DNA of 64,000 nt from Psychrobacter sp. NG25 (GTDB lineage Bacteria; Pseudomonadota; Gammaproteobacteria; Pseudomonadales; Moraxellaceae): assembly GCF_015234355.1 (NCBI RefSeq), contig NZ_JADGMV010000002.1, forward strand, positions 62,001 through 126,000, written 5' to 3'. The notes beneath the pieces were generated by a model that was given only the letters and a program-made list of their open reading frames with translations, ran no database searches and was not told the origin of the DNA. Below, one piece after another: positions 9,508-18,949 of this stretch. How positions within the stretch are numbered: the first letter of the stretch is position 1; every line of letters begins with the position of its first letter. A program made the position numbers and the translations under genes.

Positions 9508-11694
9508 ATGACGATAGCACACGCCAATAGAAACAATAGTCAAAATGCGGATGGTGATATGTACCAAAACGCTGATGAGATGGCGGTTCATTTTAATACA
9601 GGCAATCCGTCATCTCCAATAGGCTCAGGTCAGTTTGTTGCCAATGATGTCAGCCAGAGCATTGATAGCCACGCTATTGATAAGACTGGTGACAGTAAGG
9701 ATATTGATGATGCTAGTACTGCATTATGGTGGCTTGATTTTTTCACCATGGCAGGTCGCAAGACGGAAAATCAAGACAGTGTACTTATTACCACCTGCTT
9801 GCCCTATCAATGTTCAGGTGAAGAATCATCTAGTGCCAATCGCTCAATATCTCAAGCAAGATCTCACCCGCCATCATCAGCCCCATTATTGGTTTTGATG
9901 GCAGATGGGGTCAGCGCTTGCCAGTTTCCAAAACAGGCAAGTCGACTGGTGGTGAATACCATTGCTCACAAAATAACATTGGGGTTGACCGCACTGGCAC
10001 AATCACAAGATGAGACGTCATCTATCAGTTTTGACGATGATCAAGTCGCTAGTCTCATCAAAACAGCAGTCAATAAAGCCAACGATATCCTATATTTTCC
10101 TCAAGCGTATCAACGGGTGCCGCCGTTGTTGTCTACGTTATCAGGCTTGCTCTGTATTGGTGACCGTATTCACTTGTTTCATACAGGCGACTCTCGAATA
10201 TACCGCGTTGGGGTAGATTGTCTGACAGTATTGAGCAAAGATCACCGCGTGCACCGCGGCCAAGATAAAGGAGCGCTTGCTGCAGCTATCGGCGCAGATA
10301 GCCAGTTAGAGCTACAACAATCAGTATTTACCCTCCATCAAAACGAGTGTTTGGCCATCATGACAGATGGGGTGTATGAGCATATAGAGCCTACAGAGTT
10401 GCAGTTTGAGCTGTGCAGCAGTGCGACTGATATATTTCAGTTGATGGCTACTACACACAAATTACCGCTAGGGTTTAACACCAGTCAAGCCGTGTGCGAG
10501 CAAGCCTTTAGTGCAGGTAGTCATGATAATCTAAGTATGGTCATGCTGAGTATGAACACACGGTCAGCCCATTTTACTTCTATCAATGGCTCTAAGGGCA
10601 TTGGTCATTTTGATGGCATTGACTTTGATAATCTGGATACGGTCATACATGATGTGAATCGCTACCAGCTGCCAACTGGTTTACAGATAGGCGACCATAT
10701 TGATGGTTTTACTGTGATTGGTATTATTGCTCGTACGGCTCGCAGTCACGTGTACTGGGTGCAAGATGAAGACAACCATGACTTTGTTTTAAAATCACCC
10801 AGTTTGGACTCTGTAGCCGATGGCCACTATCTGCGTGATTTTTTAAAAGAACGCAAAATTGGTTTGAGCCTATCAAAACATCGCCGCGCGGGCGAGTCGG
10901 CTTACAATCAAGCTGATCCCAATCGATTGTCTGTCAATCCTGCATCCAACAATATTGGTCATAACGTGGGTTCTGGGCTTAGTGAGTCGGGGCTGCTGCG
11001 TTACTATCCAGTACCAGCAAGTACCACATACTTATATCATTTGACTGAATATATCGCTGGTGAGAGTCTACGAGACTTTATGGATCGTCATGCGCCTTGT
11101 GATGTGTGGCAAACCTTTGATTTACTTACCAAAATTGGCATGGCGGTTCGAGTCATGCATCGCAACTATCTGTTGCATCAAGATATCAAACCCGAAAACA
11201 TTCTTTTAACCAAATCAGGTGCCGTCAAACTCATTGATTTTGGTTCCGCCAGTTCCTCTATCTTAAAAGACAGCACCCGACCACCAAATGGTGATTTGCA
11301 CTATGCTGCACCAGAATATTACACCGATGCACCAAAAGGCGTGCATTCTGACTTGTTCTCGATTGCAGTGATTGGCTATGAATTGCTGACGGGGCAATTG
11401 CCATTTAATACCCAAACACTAATGATGCCAAACCAAACATTACTGATGCCCGCGCAGCCGCTACGGCAACAGAACGTACCTGACGCCAGCCAACAGGCAC
11501 TCATGCGTGCGCTGCATGTCAACACTAACGCGCGCTATCAAGCCATTGGTGAGTTTTTACAAGATTTTAACCCCGATAATAAGGCACACAGCCGCGACCC
11601 AGAACCCCTCATTAAGCGTAACCCTCTACTGGTATGGCATGGCATTTGCTTTATAGAGTTTGTCATCATTTTATTGTTGTTGGCGTACTTTTAA
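9508..11694 (+). CDS. Bifunctional PP2C phosphatase / Ser-Thr protein kinase
   Basis: 728 aa. The N-terminal PP2C-like domain (AGRKTENQDS near residue 78, LMADGVSA, HTGDSRIYRV, MTDGVYEH, SHDNLSMV) is followed by a eukaryotic-like kinase domain. The latter has catalytic loop HQDIKPENILL near 557, IDFGSAS near 576 and APEYY. The glycine loop is weak. A single C-terminal membrane helix (about 707-728) anchors it with both domains cytoplasmic. Comparable fusions lie between nirBD and nasA in Pseudomonas (PA1782), so the linkage is conserved. Its targets are unknown; regulation of nitrate uptake or reduction is inferred. Confidence 0.93.
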   Translation: MTIAHANRNNSQNADGDMYQNADEMAVHFNTGNPSSPIGSGQFVANDVSQSIDSHAIDKTGDSKDIDDASTALWWLDFFTMAGRKTENQDSVLITTCLPYQCSGEESSSANRSISQARSHPPSSAPLLVLMADGVSACQFPKQASRLVVNTIAHKITLGLTALAQSQDETSSISFDDDQVASLIKTAVNKANDILYFPQAYQRVPPLLSTLSGLLCIGDRIHLFHTGDSRIYRVGVDCLTVLSKDHRVHRGQDKGALAAAIGADSQLELQQSVFTLHQNECLAIMTDGVYEHIEPTELQFELCSSATDIFQLMATTHKLPLGFNTSQAVCEQAFSAGSHDNLSMVMLSMNTRSAHFTSINGSKGIGHFDGIDFDNLDTVIHDVNRYQLPTGLQIGDHIDGFTVIGIIARTARSHVYWVQDEDNHDFVLKSPSLDSVADGHYLRDFLKERKIGLSLSKHRRAGESAYNQADPNRLSVNPASNNIGHNVGSGLSESGLLRYYPVPASTTYLYHLTEYIAGESLRDFMDRHAPCDVWQTFDLLTKIGMAVRVMHRNYLLHQDIKPENILLTKSGAVKLIDFGSASSSILKDSTRPPNGDLHYAAPEYYTDAPKGVHSDLFSIAVIGYELLTGQLPFNTQTLMMPNQTLLMPAQPLRQQNVPDASQQALMRALHVNTNARYQAIGEFLQDFNPDNKAHSRDPEPLIKRNPLLVWHGICFIEFVIILLLLAYF

Positions 11695-11749
11695 TGACAC
11701 GCTGTTTTGCATTCAATGCTGCTCCGCGCGGCTAAGGAATTTTCTGTTT

Positions 11750-13228
11750 ATGTCGCTATCTATGTCGCAAGCCTCCACTAGGGTAGATACTCATACCAAC
11801 ACTCACGCCTTAGCATCAGGTCATCAAAAAAACGCCGGCATCGTTATTATCGGGGCGGGCATGGCAGGCAGTCGCTTTGCCATTGAGCTTGCTCGCACAC
11901 AATCGAATGATGACAAATCCCGTTTGCCAATTACGTTGATCAGTAAAGAGCCGCACGTGGGCTATAACCGTATTATGTTGTCACCCGTATTGGCTGGCGA
12001 CACGGCGTTTGAAGATACTTATTTATACGATAGCTTAGAGTATGAGCAGTTAGGTATCACCGTACTGGCTGGGGTTGCAGTAGAGACAATAGATACCAAG
12101 TGCCAGTATATTGAGCTAGATGATGGGCAAACACTCAACTATACCAAGTTAGTAATGGCCACAGGATCAACTGCCCGAGTCATTCCATTCCCCAATCACA
12201 CAGCTAAGGGCGTGCATGTGTTTCGAGACCTTGCCGATGTGACCGCTCTGATGGACTATGCTAGCAAAGGAAAAACGGGTTTGGTGATTGGCGGTGGCGT
12301 ACTGGGATTAGAGGCTGCCTGCGCGTTAGCGGCACAGGGCGCGAGCATGACGGTTATTCATATGGATGGTTATGTACTCAATCGTCAACTAGACCTGCCA
12401 GCGGCCGAGCTTTTGCAAGCTGAGCTCAGTCGCCGAGGGGTTGGTCTCGCGGTTTCTGCACATACTGAGGCCATTGAGATGAATGACGCAGGAGAAGTAT
12501 GCGGCTTGTCTTTAAAAGACGGGCGCACGCTAGCGGCCGATTTTATCGTGATGGCAGTGGGTGTGATACCCAATACAGCGCTTGCCAAACAAAGCGGTAT
12601 CGAGGTTAATCGCGGTATTGTGGTCGATGATTTTATGCACACCAGTTGTCCCAATGTTTATGCCATTGGTGAGTGTATAGAGCGAGAGGGCGAGCTATTT
12701 GGAATGGTGGCTCCGGTCAATCAGCAAGTAGATACATTGGTCACAGTTTTAGAAGATGCTTTGATAGAAAACGATATAAACGTGATAGATGGTAAATCCA
12801 CCGTACCAGATCACTGGGTTCCTTTTGTCAGCAAGCCGCTGTCATTAAAATTAAAAGTATCTGGCATGTCGGCATTTTCTGCAGGGCAAATTGCTTTTGA
12901 TGACGAAGCCGCTGACACTATTGAGACCCTCGTATATCGTCAGCCTGCCTTAAACCATTATCACTGTCTGTATCTCAAAGAAAACAAACTCATTGGCGCT
13001 GTGCTTTATGGGGATACAAGCGACGGCAGCTTTTATAGTCAGTTGATTATAGATAACGTTGACATTACGCCCATCAAAGACACACTAATATTTGGCGAGG
13101 CATATTGTCATTTGGATGAAATCACGCTTAACAATTCGCCAACTACGGAAGTAGATATAGAACTTGATGATACAGACAAGAACATCAATCATCATAAAGT
13201 GGCCGAACTGTTAGAGGATGCATTATGA
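11750..13228 (+). CDS. NAD(P)/FAD-dependent oxidoreductase, assimilatory nitrate reductase electron-transfer subunit (NasB-like)
   Basis: 492 aa. The two dinucleotide folds are GIVIIGAGMAGSRFA near the N-terminus and GLVIGGGVLGLEAACAL in the middle, with an AIGEC FAD motif. It resembles the N-terminal part of NirB without BFD or siroheme domains. It probably passes electrons from NAD(P)H to the nitrate reductase encoded immediately downstream. The frame extends upstream into the kinase gene, but ATG 11750 with a TAAGGA site is the credible start. The stop overlaps the next ATG as ATGA, indicating translational coupling. Confidence 0.88.
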   Translation: MSLSMSQASTRVDTHTNTHALASGHQKNAGIVIIGAGMAGSRFAIELARTQSNDDKSRLPITLISKEPHVGYNRIMLSPVLAGDTAFEDTYLYDSLEYEQLGITVLAGVAVETIDTKCQYIELDDGQTLNYTKLVMATGSTARVIPFPNHTAKGVHVFRDLADVTALMDYASKGKTGLVIGGGVLGLEAACALAAQGASMTVIHMDGYVLNRQLDLPAAELLQAELSRRGVGLAVSAHTEAIEMNDAGEVCGLSLKDGRTLAADFIVMAVGVIPNTALAKQSGIEVNRGIVVDDFMHTSCPNVYAIGECIEREGELFGMVAPVNQQVDTLVTVLEDALIENDINVIDGKSTVPDHWVPFVSKPLSLKLKVSGMSAFSAGQIAFDDEAADTIETLVYRQPALNHYHCLYLKENKLIGAVLYGDTSDGSFYSQLIIDNVDITPIKDTLIFGEAYCHLDEITLNNSPTTEVDIELDDTDKNINHHKVAELLEDAL

Positions 13229-16200
13229 ATGATGCTACCGCCAATCAATCTGCTGCTAGTAAAGTAGTATCAGCTAATAGCCTACCTAATAGTGTACAAA
13301 GAACAATAGACCATGTCATTGAGACACATGACATAAGCGCCGCCAAAAATACAGAAAAAGCACCGTTGTCATCTGATGGTGATTTGATTAATAGCTCGAT
13401 CACTACTATCCGCACGACGTGCCCTTATTGCGGAGTGGGATGCGGTGTTTTAGCGAGCGTGAATGAGACAGAGGTTCTGAGTGTAAAAGGAGATCCTGAA
13501 CATCCGGCTAACTTTGGTAAATTGTGCTCCAAAGGAAGTGCGCTGGCACAAACATTGGGCACCGCGCGCCGCTTGACCGAGCCATATTATCAAAACAAGC
13601 AAGCAGTCATGCAACAGCATCAGCCTATGCAATTGGGTAATGATTTTAATGCTATAGACGTATCCGACAAGCCACTTATAAATCAGACAGACTGGGACAC
13701 CGTTTTAGATGACGTGGCCAGTCGTTTAAATGACACCATCGCTAAACACGGGCGAGACAGCATTATGTTTTATGTCTCAGGTCAATTGCTGACTGAAGAC
13801 TATTACGTGGCCAATAAATTTATAAAAGGGTTTATCGGTAATAACAACATCGACTCCAACTCTCGGCTGTGTATGTCATCCGCAGTAGCCGGGCACAAAC
13901 GCGCGTTTGGCGCAGACCTTGTGCCGGGTAATTACGAGGATTTGGAAGCTTGTGATTTATTAGTACTCGTAGGCTCCAATATGGCGTGGTGCCATCCTAT
14001 TTTGTTTGGTCGATTTTTAGCAGCCAAAAAAGCCAATCCTAATAAAAAACTGATTGTGATAGATCCGCGCCGTACGGACTCTTGTGAATTTGCCGATTTG
14101 CATTTACCAATTGCTGCGGGTACGGATACACATTTATATAATGGGTTGCTACATTACCTAGATCAGCAGGGTTGCCAGAATGATGAATATGTTAGCCAAA
14201 GCTTGGGCGTTGATGATGCGGTGAATGCGGCCAAAGCATGGAGCATTGATGAAGTCGCCAGCGCCTGCCAAGTGTCTGCGGATAGTATCCGCCAGTTCTA
14301 TGAATGCGTTGCCGCCACTGATAAAACGGTCACTGCTTTTAGTATGGGCGTCAATCAATCACAAAGCGGAACCGATAAGGTCAACGCCATCATCAATACC
14401 CATTTGTTCACAGGGCGTGTGGGCAAAGTAGGGGCCAGTCCGTTTTCACTCACTGGACAGCCTAATGCAATGGGCGGACGAGAAGTAGGCGCCCTTGCGA
14501 ATCTGTTGGCGGCGCATTTAGAACTAGACAATGCTGATCATCGTCAGCTCGTGGCAGACTTTTGGCAGGCGCCTCAGCCTATCTCTCCAAATGTAGGTGT
14601 CAAAGCCTGCGATGCTGCCGCTGCCATATTGGATGGTCGTATCAAGGCCATTTGGATTATGGCCACAAACCCTGTGGTCAGTTTGCCAGATGCGGATAAT
14701 TTTCGCCAAGCGCTTGCTGAATGTGATTTGGTGATTGTTTCTGATTGCTCGGTAGACAGTGACACGGTGAAGTGTGCCGATATTGTATTGCCTGCTCAGG
14801 GGTGGGGTGAAAAATCTGGAACGGTCACCAATTCTGAACGGCGTATCTCTCGTCAGCGGACATTAATGCCTGCAGCAGGGCTTGCCAAACCAGATTGGTG
14901 GATACTATCTCAAGTTGCCACACGCATGGGGTTAACGGGATTTGATTACCAACACCCAAGCGAGATATTTAATGAGCATGTGGCATTGACGGCTTATGGT
15001 AATACGCATAACCAAAGCGCATCTCACTCCAATAAGACCTATCCTCGCTACCTCAATCTCAGCAAAGACTTGTCTGCTTTAATGACAGATGAGATGCCAG
15101 CCGATAAACCTGCTCAACAACATATTAGCCAGCATATTAATCAGAACGGCAATCAAACATATCAGCCAATCGCACTCAGTCAGCAAGCATACGAAGAGAT
15201 GTTACCGTTTCAATGGGGTGGCACGCGTATCTCTATGATTGATAAGATAAAACCTTTAGCAAATGAGATCAATAATCCCGCTGTTACTGTTACCAAGTCA
15301 CAGTTAATCGCTATTACGCCCTCTGATGAAGCGAGCGTAGCCAATGTGCATCGACGTCAAACAAGGCAAAAACCCCAACTGATTGGTGAGAGTCAACCAC
15401 CCTCTAAACACGAGTTTGAGCATGATACTCAACCTGAAAACCAAGTGGTTCATTTACGCCTGATTACGGGCAGGCTTCGCGATCAGTGGCATACCATGAC
15501 TCGTACTGGCCTTGCACCGCAATTAAACCAACATCAACCAATACCAACACTGACCATACACGCTAACGATGCACAGCAACTGGGCGTTCAAGACAATGAC
15601 TTTGTGCAACTGCATCGTAGGTATGAAAACTACGAAAAGTATGAAAGCTATGAGAACGGCGTGACCAGTGATGGCATAGTCAGTGATATCGCGATGAGTA
15701 CGGCTAAGGATAGTAACAAGCCAGCGAGTACTGTAATGGCGCAAGTTGCCATTAGCGATACGTTGCGCGTTGGCGATGCATTTATGCCTATGCATTGGAG
15801 CAATGCTTTTGCTAGCTTCGCCCGAGTAGGCCCGCTTATCCCAACAGTCGTCGATCCACATTCAGGGCAGCCAGAGCTCAAAAATTCGGCGATTAGTGTC
15901 ACGCCCGTTCCTATGCAATCATTTGGCAAGATTTTGGTGCATCCTGAGTGGCAAGACGCCGTTATAGTGCAATTACGTACTATTCTGGCCAATTTTTCTG
16001 CCCACGGGTCAGAGAAAGAGTTTTCTGAAACAAAATACGAGGCACGTTCAAATAATATTTTACCAGAGGCGTTACCTGCACTTACTTGGAGTTTGAGCCA
16101 TCAAAATAATAGTGTATTGATTAATCTCGCTAGCCCGATGGTGGAGGCTAGCAGTACCTTAGCGTCTCCCGAGTTTTGGCAGCAGTTTATGGCCTCTATG

Positions 16201-16707
16201 CAATCATTATCACAGCCAAACTTTCAAGAGCGTGTCATGCATACGGCGTTTACGGTCGATAATGTACAGAATCAATTGCGTTTTATTGTGACGCAATCTG
16301 TGCCTGAGATAGACTCAGATAACACTGCTATAAATAGTGGAGCATCTGATAATGAAAGGCCTAGCACACAACTAATTATGGCTGTTTATGTTGCCCCAAC
16401 GCAAAAGCAATTACCGAGTGTACGCTGGCTCGATAGCTGCTTTATGGATACTAGCCAAATACCTGCCAATCAACGATATAAATGGTTGCTAGCGGGGCGG
16501 CCTGCCAGCGGTTATGTCGATCCAGGACCCTTGGTATGCTCTTGTATGTCAGTTGGAAAAAACATCATTCTCAACGCTATTACGCAGCATGGTTGTACTA
16601 GTGCGACGGCAGTGGGTAAGCAGTGCCGAGCAGGTACCAATTGTGGATCTTGTGTGGGGCAAATCAATGCATTAATTGCAGAATGCGCCCCATTGGCGCA
16701 AGCTTAA
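13225..16707 (+). CDS. nasA: Assimilatory nitrate reductase, molybdopterin catalytic subunit
   Basis: 1160 aa, longer than the roughly 900 aa usual for this family. N-terminal [4Fe-4S] Cys motif TTCPYCGVGCGV near residue 63 plus KLCSKGSA near 98, then molybdopterin oxidoreductase and Mo-dinucleotide-binding domains. A C-terminal BFD-like [2Fe-2S] domain (LVCSCMSV near 1104, CRAGTNCGSC near 1133) probably accepts electrons from the upstream flavoprotein. Extra length lies in low-complexity insertions at about 590-740 and around 800, including a YENYEKYESYEN repeat. It reduces nitrate to nitrite in the cytoplasm. Names nasA, nasC and narB are all used for this enzyme. Confidence 0.94.
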   Translation: MNDATANQSAASKVVSANSLPNSVQRTIDHVIETHDISAAKNTEKAPLSSDGDLINSSITTIRTTCPYCGVGCGVLASVNETEVLSVKGDPEHPANFGKLCSKGSALAQTLGTARRLTEPYYQNKQAVMQQHQPMQLGNDFNAIDVSDKPLINQTDWDTVLDDVASRLNDTIAKHGRDSIMFYVSGQLLTEDYYVANKFIKGFIGNNNIDSNSRLCMSSAVAGHKRAFGADLVPGNYEDLEACDLLVLVGSNMAWCHPILFGRFLAAKKANPNKKLIVIDPRRTDSCEFADLHLPIAAGTDTHLYNGLLHYLDQQGCQNDEYVSQSLGVDDAVNAAKAWSIDEVASACQVSADSIRQFYECVAATDKTVTAFSMGVNQSQSGTDKVNAIINTHLFTGRVGKVGASPFSLTGQPNAMGGREVGALANLLAAHLELDNADHRQLVADFWQAPQPISPNVGVKACDAAAAILDGRIKAIWIMATNPVVSLPDADNFRQALAECDLVIVSDCSVDSDTVKCADIVLPAQGWGEKSGTVTNSERRISRQRTLMPAAGLAKPDWWILSQVATRMGLTGFDYQHPSEIFNEHVALTAYGNTHNQSASHSNKTYPRYLNLSKDLSALMTDEMPADKPAQQHISQHINQNGNQTYQPIALSQQAYEEMLPFQWGGTRISMIDKIKPLANEINNPAVTVTKSQLIAITPSDEASVANVHRRQTRQKPQLIGESQPPSKHEFEHDTQPENQVVHLRLITGRLRDQWHTMTRTGLAPQLNQHQPIPTLTIHANDAQQLGVQDNDFVQLHRRYENYEKYESYENGVTSDGIVSDIAMSTAKDSNKPASTVMAQVAISDTLRVGDAFMPMHWSNAFASFARVGPLIPTVVDPHSGQPELKNSAISVTPVPMQSFGKILVHPEWQDAVIVQLRTILANFSAHGSEKEFSETKYEARSNNILPEALPALTWSLSHQNNSVLINLASPMVEASSTLASPEFWQQFMASMQSLSQPNFQERVMHTAFTVDNVQNQLRFIVTQSVPEIDSDNTAINSGASDNERPSTQLIMAVYVAPTQKQLPSVRWLDSCFMDTSQIPANQRYKWLLAGRPASGYVDPGPLVCSCMSVGKNIILNAITQHGCTSATAVGKQCRAGTNCGSCVGQINALIAECAPLAQA

Positions 16708-16774
16708 ATGATGTTGTGGCACGTCGCTTGCAGCTTTTTATATGTAATTACTGGTTGAGTGTTGTGTTATGAAC

Positions 16775-16803
16775 AATAAACCATTTTAAAGTAGGGGTTT
16801 ATT
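16775..16803. other. Inverted repeat between nitrate reductase and cobA
   Basis: Arms AATAAACC and GGTTTATT with a 13-nt loop in the 157-bp gap. No T-run follows, so it is more likely an RNA-processing or stability hairpin than a full terminator. Confidence 0.3.
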
Positions 16804-16864
16804 CACAACTTTGCTTTTGGTTGCCCATTTTGCTGTATTCACGCTGTTATCAGGAGTCATCACC

Positions 16865-17776
16865 ATGACCAATATATCTGCCGCTACCTCAACGCATGAG
16901 ACCTATCAGCTAATGGGTCAACACTGCGCAGAAAACGTGCAAACTTGCACCAAAAGAGGCACTGTGCATCTGATTGGCGCAGGATCTGGTGACCCTGAGT
17001 TATTAACCTTAAAAGCATGGCGAGTGATGCAGCGTGCAGAGGTAGTGTTGTATGACAGTCTGGTGTCTGAAGATGTTTTGGATATGTGCGCGACTACGGC
17101 TGAAAAAATATTCGTTGGTAAGCGCCGTGCCAACCATGCATTGCCACAAGAGAGTATTAACGAGCTACTGGTCAAACACGCGCTGGCAGGTAAAATAGTG
17201 GTTCGTTTAAAAGGTGGCGACCCCTTTATTTTTGGACGCGGTGGTGAGGAGCTACAGGAAGTGGTGCGTCATGGCATTCATTTTGAGTCTATTCCGGGTA
17301 TCACTGCTGCAAGTGCCGCGGCTAGCCGTGCAGGAATTCCACTAACGCACCGTGACCATGCTCAGTCGGTCAAGTTTGTCACTGCTTGCAAAAAAAATGG
17401 CGCGCCTAATAATGATTATAGTGAGCTAATGGACAGCAGTCAGACAGTTGTGTTTTACATGGGTTTGCACCGTTTGCATGAGATGACACAAGGATTGATA
17501 GCAAGTGGGCGTGACAGCGAAACGCCTTTTGCCATTATTAGCCATGCCAGTATGCCAACGCAGCAGGTACTTATCGGTACATTAAGTGATATCGCTGATC
17601 AGCAAGCTGAAGCAAAACTACCAACACCTGCACTTTTAATCATGGGTGATGTGGTCGCTTTATATCATGAGTTTGCAGGCTACAACCTTGGCAATCTGGA
17701 TAAAACGTCATTTATAGATGTGAACGAAGTCATAGACAGTGAAGGTTTAGCACCCAGTCTTGCGAGTGTTGTATAA
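16865..17776 (+). CDS. cobA: Uroporphyrinogen-III C-methyltransferase (siroheme synthesis)
   Basis: 303 aa, SAM-dependent SUMT. Motifs: VHLIGAGSGDPELLTLKAWR, VVLYDSLV, VRLKGGDPFIFGRGGEE and the GITAASAAASRAGIPLTHRD block. It converts uroporphyrinogen III to precorrin-2, the precursor of siroheme, the cofactor of NirB. CAGGAGTC lies upstream of ATG 16865; the longer frame from a TTG at 16811 lacks support. It is last in the nitrate-assimilation operon. There is no CysG-type dehydrogenase/chelatase domain, so those steps must be supplied elsewhere. Confidence 0.95.
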   Translation: MTNISAATSTHETYQLMGQHCAENVQTCTKRGTVHLIGAGSGDPELLTLKAWRVMQRAEVVLYDSLVSEDVLDMCATTAEKIFVGKRRANHALPQESINELLVKHALAGKIVVRLKGGDPFIFGRGGEELQEVVRHGIHFESIPGITAASAAASRAGIPLTHRDHAQSVKFVTACKKNGAPNNDYSELMDSSQTVVFYMGLHRLHEMTQGLIASGRDSETPFAIISHASMPTQQVLIGTLSDIADQQAEAKLPTPALLIMGDVVALYHEFAGYNLGNLDKTSFIDVNEVIDSEGLAPSLASVV

Positions 17777-17853
17777 GTGAAGGACGCCTAATAAAACAAT
17801 CCTAAAAGTGTCTACAGCTAATCATCTCATACTGGGTTAAAACGAGCAGAAAG

Positions 17854-18924
17854 CTAAAACCAGAATTTAACCCCCGTAGTCAAACTGCTGCTATCAACCG
17901 ACTCATCTTCTTGACGTCGTTGACCACGAGCCTTGCCAAGCGCTGTCTCATAACTCAAACCCACATAAGGGGCTAGCTGGCGACTGAATGTCTCGTAAGT
18001 CAGCCTGATCTCAGTTTCCATTTCATTAAAGCCTTTGGTAATGCCATTATCATGGTCATCTTTACTAAAGGCGGTCAGTCCCACCTCTGGTATGACTACC
18101 CAATGCTGATCTAAACGCCATTCGTACTCTGCACCCAAATCAAGACGAAGTTGACCATCGGTATATAAGTAGGCTCTCGCATCCGTTTCAATGAAATAAG
18201 GCGCGGTGCCGACAATGCCTGCCATCACGGCAGCGTTATCGTTTTCAGTATCGTAAGCGACACCAGCTTCACCATTCCAAAAAATACTTAGTGGTTTCCA
18301 ATAAGCAAGCGAGCTCAAGCTATCGATTTCTTTATCATCTTTAGTCTGAGCACTACCTTCGGTACGTAGCCTTATACGGTTACTGTCAGTACCATACCAA
18401 CCTTCAGCCTCGAAGTTGATTTGATCCTCATCAAACTGATATCCCAAGTCGTCTACTGATACACCCCATAATGGCATGCTGCCCATCATCATTGGCTTAC
18501 CATACTGCCCGTAGGGAACCCCATTTGAATAGTCTGGACTGCGAGCATCAGCTGGTGGCTGCCCACCTTGCATCCCTGACATGTCCATGCCGCTGTGCTC
18601 CATATCAGACATATCGCCTGACATATCCATTCCACTGTGGTCCATACCAGACATATCACCTGACATGTCCATACTGCCATGATCCATGCCCGACATATCC
18701 ATGCCCGACATATCCATGCCCGACATATCCATGCCGCTGTGGTCCATATCAGACATATCGCCTGACATATCCATGCTGCTATGATCCATATCAGACATAT
18801 CGCCTGACATATCCATACCGCTGTGATCCATATCTGTCATCTCAGCGGCTGTTGCAAAAGATGGTGTGAGCAAGACTAGCGATGACAAACCAATAAATGG
18901 CAGATTTTTCTTAGATATTTTCAT
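17854..18924 (-). CDS. copB: Copper resistance outer-membrane protein CopB
   Basis: 356 aa. A signal peptide (MKISKKNLPFIGLSSLVLL, cleavage near TAA) is followed by an extended Met/His/Asp-rich tract of MDHSGMDMSGDMS units at residues about 28-115 that can bind copper. The C-terminal half is the conserved CopB beta-barrel (GVPYGQYGKPMMMG to TGVKFWF), ending in an aromatic residue as outer-membrane proteins do. The frame extends into copA, but ATG 18924 with GAGG seven bases upstream avoids the overlap. It is the last gene of the copper cluster. Confidence 0.92.
   Translation of the reverse strand: MKISKKNLPFIGLSSLVLLTPSFATAAEMTDMDHSGMDMSGDMSDMDHSSMDMSGDMSDMDHSGMDMSGMDMSGMDMSGMDHGSMDMSGDMSGMDHSGMDMSGDMSDMEHSGMDMSGMQGGQPPADARSPDYSNGVPYGQYGKPMMMGSMPLWGVSVDDLGYQFDEDQINFEAEGWYGTDSNRIRLRTEGSAQTKDDKEIDSLSSLAYWKPLSIFWNGEAGVAYDTENDNAAVMAGIVGTAPYFIETDARAYLYTDGQLRLDLGAEYEWRLDQHWVVIPEVGLTAFSKDDHDNGITKGFNEMETEIRLTYETFSRQLAPYVGLSYETALGKARGQRRQEDESVDSSSLTTGVKFWF
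18575..18840. repeat. Imperfect Met-rich tandem repeats inside copB
   Basis: Recurring units of roughly 39 bp, plus shorter 15-bp GMDMS units, encode DHSGMDMSGDMS-type blocks. Such arrays expand and contract by slippage, so repeat number is probably strain-variable and tunes metal-binding capacity. Confidence 0.7.
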
Positions 18925-18949
18925 AATAAGCCTCATATTTGAAGGTTTG

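Noticed and set aside
9635..10216. Additional frames within the kinase-phosphatase gene
   Set aside because: They overlap a full-length, motif-rich gene in other frames and lack their own start signals.
18471..18869. 132-aa Cys/Tyr-rich frame on the plus strand
   Set aside because: It is the antisense shadow of the copB Met-rich repeats; the repetition at DNA level keeps the opposite frame open.
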